This document shows positions 1-5,975 of a DNA stretch of 9,663 bases, one piece after another. Below the pieces are notes generated by a model, which worked only from the letters and a program-made list of their open reading frames with translations, did no database searches and was not told the origin of the DNA. Within the stretch, counting starts at the first letter, position 1. Every line of letters begins with the position of its first letter. Origin of the DNA: DASTDH01 sp035601575 (GTDB lineage Bacteria; Verrucomicrobiota; Verrucomicrobiia; Chthoniobacterales; JAFAMB01); contig DATNNZ010000339.1 of assembly GCA_035601575.1 (NCBI GenBank), positions 1 through 9,663 on the forward strand, written 5' to 3'. A program made the translations under genes and the position numbers.

Positions 1-2
1 AG

Positions 3-107
3 TTCGTCACTGCGTGGCACGAAAAACGCAACCAAAAGGCAAAACTGCTCTCTTTCAACGTAAACCAAATCTATAATTTAGTGCGCTGTATCGATGGGGA
101 GGGCTGA
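3..107 (+). CDS. Possible 3' end of an upstream gene (unidentified)
   Basis: One forward frame is open from the window edge to a TGA at 105-107, giving about 34 residues that start FVTAWHEKRNQKAK. The other two forward frames close at 61-63 and 74-76. The basic, Trp/His-containing start loosely recalls the C-terminal tail of some IS630-type transposases, but the resemblance is weak and from memory. The stretch is too short to show a domain. If real, it ends 26 bp before the next gene. It may equally be non-coding. Confidence 0.25.
   Translation, partial: FVTAWHEKRNQKAKLLSFNVNQIYNLVRCIDGEG
72..77 (+). promoter_or_regulatory. Candidate -10 element for the aldolase/SDR gene
   Basis: A perfect TATAAT lies in an AT-rich patch 57 bp before the ATG at 134. 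No good -35 is present 16-18 bp upstream (the bases there are TC-rich), so the assignment rests on the -10 alone. It would place the RNA start near position 84. Confidence 0.3.
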
Positions 108-133
108 TTTTCTGGAAAAGGGAACAATGGCGT

Positions 134-2083
134 ATGCAAAGTCTTTGGAACTCTGCTGAAAGCGAACGGTGGAATTCAAGCGAACTCGAGCAGCGAATTT
201 ATTCCGCCCGGTTGTTGGGTACGGAACCCGATCTTGGTTGCATGGTCGGAGGGGCGGCTTCGGTCAAAACGATAGTGAAAAATCATTTCGGAGAACTGGC
301 CGAGCTCATGTACCTCCACGCAGCTGGGACCGATCTCGCAAGCATCGAACTCGCCCAATTTATTCCATTGCGTCGGGATCATCTGCTTCGGCTGCTCAGG
401 CTACCCGGACTCTCGGACCGTGAACTGGAGCAACAGATCCGCTTGGCATCGAATCAACCAGGTTCAGCAGCGACGCTCAACGCATTGCTTCATGCGGTGA
501 TTCCAGCGAAATACGTAGACCAAGTCAGCGCGGACGCGATTTTGAGCCTCACCAATACGCCTCGAGCCGCCGAACTGATCCAATCTGTCTTCGGGCCGAG
601 GATTCTTCTGGTTCCTTATTTTCAGTCCAATTTCGACTTGGCAAAAGCAGTTGCCGAAGCACTAGAAAACCGAAACAGCGAAAAACCAACCGCCTTAGTT
701 TTGGCCAAGCGAGGTCTATGTACTTTTGGCCAGACTGCCAAAGAATCGTATCGGCGAATGCTAGATTTGGTGAGCGCAGCGGAGGAGAGAATTCAAAAAT
801 CGCTCAGCCCAGTACGTGTCAACAGAACCCCAAATTCTGGTGGTTCAGTCGCGCGTATTGAATTAGCGCAGCTGAGGCGTCGAGTTTCGGAGCTGACCGG
901 TAGACCAATGATCCTGTCAACTCATCAGAATGAGTTCCTTTCAGAACTCATGGCTCGTCCGGACGCGGTCATGTTGCTAAACCGCGGATCGCCGACACCG
1001 GAGCATCTTCGTTATCTAAAACGATCCCCCTTGGTCGGACGCGATGTTCAAGCTTTCGCAAGGCGGTACCGAGACTACTTCCTCCAGCAAGCTGAAAATA
1101 TCGAGGCTCTTCCCGACCTGGCCCCACGAATCATCATCGATCCGGCGCTTGGCCTCGTGACGGTCGCAGACAAACCGGAAGAAGCCGATCTGGTAGCCGC
1201 AATTTTCCGGCACACAACTAAAGTCATTCTGCAGGCAGAACAGTTGGGCGGTTGGCAACCCATCTCAGAGTTCGATCTGTCGCGATCTGGATTCGCGGAA
1301 GTCATCGAGACTGATGCGGAGAGAAAATCTGAATTCGTCGGAGAAATCGCTCTGATTACCGGAGCAGCATCGGGAATTGGTCGCGCGACGGTTAAGGCAT
1401 TCTTGGCGAGAGGAGCAGCAGTCGCCGGTTTGGACTTGAACCCCGCTATTTCAGCTTTGGCCGATGTCCCCGCTTTTCTTGGCCTTCCCTCGGACATCAC
1501 CAATGAGAAGGAGTTAACCCAAGCACTGAACCGGACGGTGCAGCGTTTCGGTGGAATCGATATTTTAGTTCTCAATACAGGATTCCTTCCTTCCGCCAGA
1601 AGGATCGTTGATCTGGAACTGGGTGCATGGCAGCACGCGATGCGAGTTAATCTGGACGCGAACTTTAACTTGCTGCGTAGCTGCTACCCTTATCTTCATG
1701 AATCTCCGCGTGGGGGTCGGATCGTAGTAGTTTCGCCCCAAAACCTTGCACCCGCAGGGAAAGGAGCCGCCGCCTATGCTGCCGCGAAAGCGGCCCTTAC
1801 CCAGCTAGTAAGATCTGCCGCCGCCGAATGGGGTACCTCTCGAATCCGCGTGCAGATCGTGCACCCCGACGGCGTTTTTGATACCGGGATCTGGACGCCG
1901 GAAGTTCTTTCGCAACGCGCCAAAGGCCGGGGTATGACGGTCGACGAGTACCGCCGGGATAATTTTCTTCGAACTGAAATCAGCAGCCACGATGTAGCCG
2001 AACTTGTAGCAACGGTCTGCGGTTCCGCATTTTCAAAGACGACCGGAGCGCAAATCGCGATCGACGGCGGAACCGGGTGGTGA
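134..2083 (+). CDS. RhaD-like class II aldolase-domain / short-chain dehydrogenase fusion, with degenerate aldolase site
   Basis: The 649-residue protein has the architecture of the bifunctional rhamnulose-1-phosphate aldolase/alcohol dehydrogenase family. An N-terminal class II aldolase/adducin-like domain covers about residues 15-300, and a C-terminal NAD(P)-binding SDR domain about 400-649. The SDR half looks functional: TGAASGIG at 409-416, Asn506, and YAAAK with Tyr548 and Lys552. The segments NALLHAVIP (116-124), DAILSLTNT (134-142) and GLCTFGQTAKESY (194-206) place the first half in the aldolase family. However, positions that normally hold the metal-binding histidines read Tyr127, Gln130, Ser132 and Arg193, and the usual Glu of the SIETLLHA-type motif is Asn116. 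I infer that the SDR domain oxidises or reduces a sugar-like substrate while the N-terminal half no longer performs metal-dependent aldol cleavage. The ATG at 134 is the first in-frame start, with AAGGGA about 10 bp upstream; an ATG at 127 is out of frame. A cytoplasmic location is expected because no signal peptide is seen. Confidence 0.85.
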   Translation: MQSLWNSAESERWNSSELEQRIYSARLLGTEPDLGCMVGGAASVKTIVKNHFGELAELMYLHAAGTDLASIELAQFIPLRRDHLLRLLRLPGLSDRELEQQIRLASNQPGSAATLNALLHAVIPAKYVDQVSADAILSLTNTPRAAELIQSVFGPRILLVPYFQSNFDLAKAVAEALENRNSEKPTALVLAKRGLCTFGQTAKESYRRMLDLVSAAEERIQKSLSPVRVNRTPNSGGSVARIELAQLRRRVSELTGRPMILSTHQNEFLSELMARPDAVMLLNRGSPTPEHLRYLKRSPLVGRDVQAFARRYRDYFLQQAENIEALPDLAPRIIIDPALGLVTVADKPEEADLVAAIFRHTTKVILQAEQLGGWQPISEFDLSRSGFAEVIETDAERKSEFVGEIALITGAASGIGRATVKAFLARGAAVAGLDLNPAISALADVPAFLGLPSDITNEKELTQALNRTVQRFGGIDILVLNTGFLPSARRIVDLELGAWQHAMRVNLDANFNLLRSCYPYLHESPRGGRIVVVSPQNLAPAGKGAAAYAAAKAALTQLVRSAAAEWGTSRIRVQIVHPDGVFDTGIWTPEVLSQRAKGRGMTVDEYRRDNFLRTEISSHDVAELVATVCGSAFSKTTGAQIAIDGGTGW

Positions 2084-2139
2084 GGGTATTCAAAAGGGCT
2101 GATGATGCGAGGTCACCTGATCCTTCTGGCCCGGCCAAC

Positions 2140-2214
2140 GTAACAGTGATTGGTAGGTGGTGATCGGTGAATGTCCAGACGGTGGTGCGGTCAGGACATC
2201 GGTAACCAGACGGT
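2140..2214. repeat. Decayed short repeats upstream of the four-helix gene
   Basis: This intergenic stretch is rich in variants of GTGATYGGT and GGTAA. CCAGACGGT occurs exactly twice, at 2175-2183 and 2206-2214, 31 bp apart, and related GGTGATCGGTGA and GTGATTGGT strings lie before it. It looks like an eroded array of 7-9 bp units rather than coding sequence. The rest of 2084-2310 shows no gene. Confidence 0.45.
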
Positions 2215-2241
2215 AAACGACGATGTTTATTGCTTGCCACG

Positions 2242-2270
2242 TTGATAGTGATAAGTTACAACTGTAATTA
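2242..2270 (+). promoter_or_regulatory. Weak candidate promoter for the four-helix gene
   Basis: TTGATA (2242-2247) is followed after 17 bp by TAATTA (2265-2270), in an unusually AT-rich island (about 2240-2290) just before the gene. The -10 match is poor. The region has plausible composition and position, but the exact boxes are uncertain. Confidence 0.25.
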
Positions 2271-2310
2271 TACGTGTTGTATATTTTGCCTGAACCAATA
2301 TTCTGACCCG

Positions 2311-3000
2311 ATGAAAGATCCGCCGCCAAGAACCTCCCACCCCGTCCATGGTTTGATTCCGGCACACGGCGGTTATCGAAAACTCAAGAGCTTCCAGGTA
2401 GCCCAGCTCTGCTTCGATTTGACGGTGCGTTTCTGCGATCGATACGTTGACAAGCGCGACCGCACCCACGATCAGATGGTTCAAGCCGCACGGAGCGGCA
2501 AGCAAAACATCGCCGAGGGTAGCAAGGCCAGCGGTACCTCGAAAAAGACGGAGCTAAAGTTGACTAACGTGGCGCGCGCGAGCCTCGAAGAACTCCGGCT
2601 CGATTATGAAGATTACTTGCGCAAGCGTGGACTGGAGCAGTGGAGTCGCCAGGACTCGCGCCGAGACGAACTGATTGCGAAACGTTGCGCCACAGCCGAA
2701 GAAGTAGCCGATTGGGTTCGGGAACTGCATGGACGTCATGGACAAAATGGACATTGTGGACCGTCCACCAAGTCCACCAAGTCCACCAAGTCCACCAGGT
2801 CCACCAGGTCCACCAGGTCCACCAGGTCCACCTATCGAGAACTCGCTGCAAATGCAGCACTAGTGCTCATTGCCGTAGCATGCAGTCTTCTGGACCGGCA
2901 GATCGCCTCGTTGGCGGCCGCTTTTGTTGAAAATGGCGGTTTCACGGAGCGGCTATACCGCGTTCGGTCCCACAGGAGAGGACATGGCTCGCCTCGGTAA
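2311..3000 (+). CDS. Four-helix-bundle protein with C-terminal suffix domain (23S rRNA IVP-like family)
   Basis: From the ATG at 2311 the product has 229 residues. Residues about 18-120 match the four-helix-bundle/S23 family linked to 23S rRNA intervening sequences, in the sub-form beginning HGGYRKLKSFQVAQL and containing MVQAARSGKQNIAEGSKASG and KLTNVARASLEELRLDYEDY. A low-complexity linker follows (HGR-HGQ-NGH-CGP, then STK x3, STR x4, STY at 152-175). The last part, from about 176 and ending in GGFTERLYRVRS, matches what I know as the 'four helix bundle suffix' domain. The function of the family is unknown. The frame is open back to a TTG at 2230, but that extension adds a cysteine-rich stretch not expected in the family, so 2311 is preferred although no Shine-Dalgarno sequence is visible. 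The gene stands alone, convergent with pgeF and 38 bp from its end. Such genes are often sporadic between related strains, so recent gain is possible. Confidence 0.8.
   Translation: MKDPPPRTSHPVHGLIPAHGGYRKLKSFQVAQLCFDLTVRFCDRYVDKRDRTHDQMVQAARSGKQNIAEGSKASGTSKKTELKLTNVARASLEELRLDYEDYLRKRGLEQWSRQDSRRDELIAKRCATAEEVADWVRELHGRHGQNGHCGPSTKSTKSTKSTRSTRSTRSTRSTYRELAANAALVLIAVACSLLDRQIASLAAAFVENGGFTERLYRVRSHRRGHGSPR
2729..2761 (+). repeat. Four 9-bp-spaced RTGGAC units (first half of linker array)
   Basis: ATGGAC occurs at 2729, 2738 and 2747 and GTGGAC at 2756, exactly 9 bp apart, encoding HGR-HGQ-NGH-CGP. The three bases between cores vary. The repeat is in frame, so unit gain or loss would not break the protein. 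Confidence 0.7.
2763..2832 (+). repeat. 9-bp tandem repeat GTCCACCAR, seven units plus a partial
   Basis: Units start at 2763, 2772 and 2781 (GTCCACCAA), at 2790, 2799, 2808 and 2817 (GTCCACCAG), with a 7-bp remnant at 2826-2832. The A-to-G change splits the array into two homogeneous blocks, which suggests growth by slippage. It encodes (STK)3(STR)4STY in the gene's frame. The core TCCAC is the complement of the GTGGA core in the preceding units. Confidence 0.95.
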
Positions 3001-3038
3001 CGCCGACGAAATCGGACAGGTTCGCCCGCGGCTACGAG

Positions 3039-3698
3039 CTATCTCCGCAACGCCAGATAAGCCAACATTCGCCCGGTCCGACCTTTTTCCATCCGGTAAG
3101 AGTAGAATCGAGTGAGATCGCATCCGGTATTTTCTCCGTTATCGTGAATCTCGTTTACGCTCTCGGCCCGTAACTGCGCCTTGATCGACTGGACAAAATC
3201 GACTTCGTAGTACGGCGGTCGAATGCAGGGACTCAGCACGGCAATCAGATCCTTGGGCTCAGATTGAAAATCGGTCCGCAATTTTCGAACTGCTAGGCCA
3301 ATGATATTTTGTTCGGTCCCTTTTTTGCCCGAATGCACGAGCCCAATGACTCGTCGAATTGGATCCACTAAAAAGATCGCGCAGCAATCTGCGACACAAA
3401 TCCCGAGGACAATTTTGGGATCCGCAGTGATCAACCCATCGACCTCCTTGGTCTTTGCCGCCGATCCGGCATCTATCGTGGCTACGCCATTGCCGTGAAT
3501 CTGTTGGGCCAATCTGAGCGATCGAGGACTAATCTTCGCTAACTGCTCGCGATGGTAATGCTCCAACCGCTGCAACGCGGATTCCCGATTGGTCTGCACA
3601 TCCAAACCGGGAATCCGAAGAATAAATCCGTGTTCAACGACCCCGGTCTCAGATAACGCCGGAAAGAGCTGAACTGGGACCGTGTCATTCAATCCCAT
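3039..3698 (-). CDS. pgeF: Peptidoglycan editing factor PgeF (YfiH / DUF152 / laccase-domain family)
   Basis: The 219-residue protein belongs to the YfiH/PgeF family. These cytoplasmic metal-dependent enzymes are reported to remove mis-incorporated residues from peptidoglycan precursors and were earlier annotated as polyphenol oxidases. The family triad of two histidines and a cysteine is visible: QIHG (His68), VADC (Cys105) and VHSGKKGT (His122). VDGLITADP (86-94), SPCIRPPYYEVD (156-167) and FYSYRMEKGRTGR (198-210) also fit. The family's usual HAGWRG is HSGKKG here. The protein is shorter than the usual 240-270 residues, mainly because the segment between YEVD and FYSYR (about 168-197) is compressed. 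The ATG at 3698 lies 6 bp after the tolC-family stop, and an AAGGA overlapping that stop can serve as its ribosome-binding site. It is the last gene of the marR-tolC-pgeF operon. Confidence 0.87.
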   Translation of the reverse strand: MGLNDTVPVQLFPALSETGVVEHGFILRIPGLDVQTNRESALQRLEHYHREQLAKISPRSLRLAQQIHGNGVATIDAGSAAKTKEVDGLITADPKIVLGICVADCCAIFLVDPIRRVIGLVHSGKKGTEQNIIGLAVRKLRTDFQSEPKDLIAVLSPCIRPPYYEVDFVQSIKAQLRAESVNEIHDNGENTGCDLTRFYSYRMEKGRTGRMLAYLALRR

Positions 3699-3704
3699 CC
3701 GTCC

Positions 3705-5279
3705 TTAATCGTTCGAGAAGTCGATTTTCCCCTGCGGAGGACTCAGAGATTCTTTCTTTGCCTTGCTGGTAGAGGGTTTATCCGGATCCAACGGGGAGTC
3801 GTAGCGAGACCGAAGCGCTTTATTAGCTTCCCAGTTGGTTAAGGTATCAGGCCGTTTATCCGGACTGTCAAACATATCATTGTATCTAGTCTCAGTGCCA
3901 ATTGCGAACTGGTATTGGGCCACGCCAGCAATGTAGTTGAACTGGGCCTGGACAAGATTGGAACGCGCGGTGGTCAAATTCGTTTGGGAAGTCAGCACAT
4001 CCAATTGTGTACCGGTACCAGCGGCTAGACGCTCGTTAGACAAACGCAGCGCCTCTTGGGAGACTTGAACTGCTTTTTCTGTTGCCACAATCGTCTCTTG
4101 CGCCTGCCGAAGATTATCAACAGCTGTCGATACATCGAGCTCGACCTGTCGAGTCGAATCATCGAGGGTCACTTTGTTTTCTTCCAAAGAGGCGCGGTTA
4201 GACTTCAAATTTCCGTAAGTCGAGCCGCCGTCAAAGATATTCCAGGACCCGGTGAATCCAAAAAACCATCCTTCCAGGGTATTATCCAATTGGCTACTTC
4301 GAGGATTATTCGTCTGCCTAAGCCCGATATTCGCTGAAATCGTTGGCTTCCAACCAGAGGCGGCAACGGTGATCTGCTCGACACTGGAAAGTACGTTTGA
4401 TCTTTGGGCCTTGAGAAATGGACGATTTGCTCGCGCAGTAATCAACGCGCTAGACAAATCGTATGTGATCGGTGTGTAAGTGAGTCGGCCCGCTACCGGC
4501 AAAGGATCATCGGTCGAGTACTGGCGACCGGCCGGAATACCAAGTGTTTTCGCCAGTTGGACCTGCGCGATTCGATAATTGTTTTGAGCCGTAATCAGCT
4601 GCGGGATTTGATTCTGCAGCTGCGATTGTGCCTGGAGCACGTTGAATTGGGGAACAGTTCCAGCGTCAAACCGGCTCGTCTGGTCTTCCAATTGGCTCTG
4701 GAGCAGGTTGACTGACTCTTCCTGGACCTGAATCAGTGCTTTATCGAGCAGGATTTGATAAAATTGCGTCCGCACGGTTTCCACCGTCGAATCGATGGTA
4801 TCTCGCAAAGTGTAATATGCCGCATCCTCATTGATCCGGGCCGCTCTCCTCGACGCAATAGTGGCTCCGCCGTCGTAGAGCAATTGAGTGACTTGGATTT
4901 GCACCGTCCAACTCTCGGTGGTCTGTCGTTGGCTGGAGAGGAGTGAGCTGAGAGGAATAGCACCACCTTGCGAAGTAAGCAAATCGAGGTTTGTACTTCT
5001 CCCACCAGTCGAATTCGACACCAGTCCCGGATCTTCCTGGGCGTAGCTAACGCTGCCGGTCACCTGCGGAAACAATCTCGCCTGCGCTTGGTAGACGAGT
5101 CCTTTGTTACGCTTAAGTTCCTGAACCTGCCGCAGAATATTTGGGTTCTCTTTGATCGCTATCTGAACCGCCTCATCGAGCGTTAGAGAGTGACTGCGAT
5201 AGGTGCCGTTTGACTCGCCGGCCAAAAGCGAAGCAGTGCATCCGGCCAATATGGTTAAGGCGAATAAAGAGATTCTCAT
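3705..5279 (-). CDS. TolC-family outer-membrane efflux channel protein
   Basis: The product has 524 residues from the ATG at 5279. It has the outer-membrane efflux protein fold: LTLDEAVQIAIKENPNI at the start, then two long heptad-rich repeats with paired signatures such as QAQARLFPQVTGSVSY in the first and TRQVELDVSTAVDNLRQA in the second. Trimers of this family span the outer membrane and periplasm and export drugs, dyes or proteins with an inner-membrane pump and adaptor. No adaptor or pump gene lies beside it. The ATG overlaps the marR stop (ATGA), indicating translational coupling. An in-frame TTG at 5303 would add eight residues with several arginines and lysines, giving a more typical signal peptide. 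With either start a hydrophobic segment ends in ILAGC, a possible lipobox, although cleavage after SLLAG is also possible. The C-terminal ~50 residues are polar, rich in Lys, Pro and Ser, and probably disordered. Confidence 0.92.
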   Translation of the reverse strand: MRISLFALTILAGCTASLLAGESNGTYRSHSLTLDEAVQIAIKENPNILRQVQELKRNKGLVYQAQARLFPQVTGSVSYAQEDPGLVSNSTGGRSTNLDLLTSQGGAIPLSSLLSSQRQTTESWTVQIQVTQLLYDGGATIASRRAARINEDAAYYTLRDTIDSTVETVRTQFYQILLDKALIQVQEESVNLLQSQLEDQTSRFDAGTVPQFNVLQAQSQLQNQIPQLITAQNNYRIAQVQLAKTLGIPAGRQYSTDDPLPVAGRLTYTPITYDLSSALITARANRPFLKAQRSNVLSSVEQITVAASGWKPTISANIGLRQTNNPRSSQLDNTLEGWFFGFTGSWNIFDGGSTYGNLKSNRASLEENKVTLDDSTRQVELDVSTAVDNLRQAQETIVATEKAVQVSQEALRLSNERLAAGTGTQLDVLTSQTNLTTARSNLVQAQFNYIAGVAQYQFAIGTETRYNDMFDSPDKRPDTLTNWEANKALRSRYDSPLDPDKPSTSKAKKESLSPPQGKIDFSND

Positions 5280-5752
5280 TCTTTGTTTACGGTTGTATCG
5301 CAAAACCGCGTAATTTTCCGATAGACTTCAAGCCAGGTTCTTCCTTGTTCCGCGGTAAGATGTTCTTTCAACAGAAGTGTGATCGTGTCCACCATGTCTT
5401 GTCGGATTCGTGCCACCAGGTTCGATCCTTTCCGCGTGATTCGTACCATTACTTTGCGCCGGTCGTCCACTGCATGTGCACGATTTACATATCCGAGCCG
5501 CTCTAATCGATCGACCAGGCCGGTGGCTGCAGCGGTCGTATGCCCCATTTTTGCTGCTATCTCGGACATGCTGATCACCTCCTTGTGCTCCAGGTAGGTC
5601 AGCAGGAAATACTGAGGGAAAGAGACGCTACCGCGGCTCAACTCCGCCGAAAGATTTGCAAGAAAACAACGCTGCAATTTCATCAAAATCTGAGCCAACT
5701 CTTCCGCCTGCGCGTGTATTTCAGTCTCTTCCCTCGGCTCAGTAACAATCAT
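5276..5752 (-). CDS. MarR-family transcriptional regulator
   Basis: The 158-residue protein is a winged-helix regulator of the MarR family, which act as dimers on palindromic DNA and are usually released by small phenolic or toxic ligands. The helix-turn-helix is at about 62-84 (SMSEIAAKMGHTTAAATGL), followed by the wing with the family signature DDRRKVMVRIT at 96-106. Flanking helices 12-40 and 112-150 would form the dimer interface. It is the first gene of the operon and overlaps the tolC-family start by 4 bp, so it probably represses this efflux operon. The ATG at 5752 has no clear Shine-Dalgarno sequence. A perfect palindrome 28-45 bp upstream is its likely operator. Confidence 0.93.
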   Translation of the reverse strand: MIVTEPREETEIHAQAEELAQILMKLQRCFLANLSAELSRGSVSFPQYFLLTYLEHKEVISMSEIAAKMGHTTAAATGLVDRLERLGYVNRAHAVDDRRKVMVRITRKGSNLVARIRQDMVDTITLLLKEHLTAEQGRTWLEVYRKITRFCDTTVNKE

Positions 5753-5780
5753 AGCAAGATAGAAATTTAACGAGGTTAAC

Positions 5781-5798
5781 TTAATGCCTGGGCATTAA
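5781..5798. promoter_or_regulatory. Perfect 18-bp palindrome, probable MarR operator
   Basis: TTAATGCC-TG-GGCATTAA has two perfectly complementary 8-bp arms around a 2-bp centre, a size and symmetry typical of MarR-dimer sites. It lies 28-45 bp upstream of the marR ATG and covers the predicted -10 and start of the marR promoter, so binding would block transcription. A regulatory link to icd on the other side is possible but not shown. Confidence 0.7.
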
Positions 5799-5821
5799 AG
5801 CACAGGGGGTGACATTTGCAA
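5794..5821 (-). promoter_or_regulatory. Predicted promoter of the marR-tolC-pgeF operon
   Basis: Reading the minus strand, TTGCAA (5821-5816) and TTTAAT (5799-5794) are separated by 16 bp, matching the sigma-70 consensus at 4/6 and 5/6. The -10 overlaps the palindromic operator, and the RNA would start near 5787, leaving a leader of about 35 nt. Confidence 0.5.
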
Positions 5822-5844
5822 ATCAAGCACCACGGCCGAGGAGC

Positions 5845-5876
5845 TACAATTTACCGCTTCAAGCTCGGACGGTAAA
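5845..5876 (+). promoter_or_regulatory. Candidate icd control segment: -10-like box and inverted repeat
   Basis: TACAAT at 5845-5850 resembles a -10 box (5/6), but no good -35 precedes it. It runs into an inverted repeat, TTTACCG (5850-5856) and CGGTAAA (5870-5876), with a 13-nt centre. The repeat could be an operator or a leader hairpin about 100 nt before the icd start. Confidence 0.25.
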
Positions 5877-5975
5877 ATGGTGAAACGCTTCGTGGTTTTC
5901 CATTTGCGTTGCGTAATTTTTTGGGTGACGGAAGAATTCCCAACGGCCGCAAGACCGGTGTCATCCAAATTTCTT

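Noticed and set aside
1075..1575. 166-codon antisense frame inside the aldolase/SDR gene
   Set aside because: Shadow of the real gene; composition is the reverse image of SDR codons and it shows no recognisable motif.
2127..2137. TGGCC-C-GGCCA inverted repeat after the SDR gene as a terminator
   Set aside because: The single-base centre cannot form a normal loop and no T-tract follows; there is no clear terminator for this gene.
2230..2310. TTG start at 2230 for the four-helix protein
   Set aside because: It adds a Cys-rich segment encoded by the AT-rich leader; the family homology begins just after the ATG at 2311.
2763..2832. CRISPR-like appearance of regularly spaced repeats
   Set aside because: Units are 9 bp, contiguous and without unique spacers; they form an in-frame tripeptide linker, not a CRISPR array.
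2564..2930. Open frames on both strands through the repeat (Trp-Trp-Thr and Gln-Val-His repeats)
   Set aside because: They are by-products of the 9-bp repeat being open in several frames and lack any conserved domain; the four-helix/suffix frame explains the region.
5877..5975. Upstream extension of icd to an ATG at 5877
   Set aside because: The 33 extra residues are unlike the Icd family, whereas MSYQTVQPP at 5976 is a family-like start.
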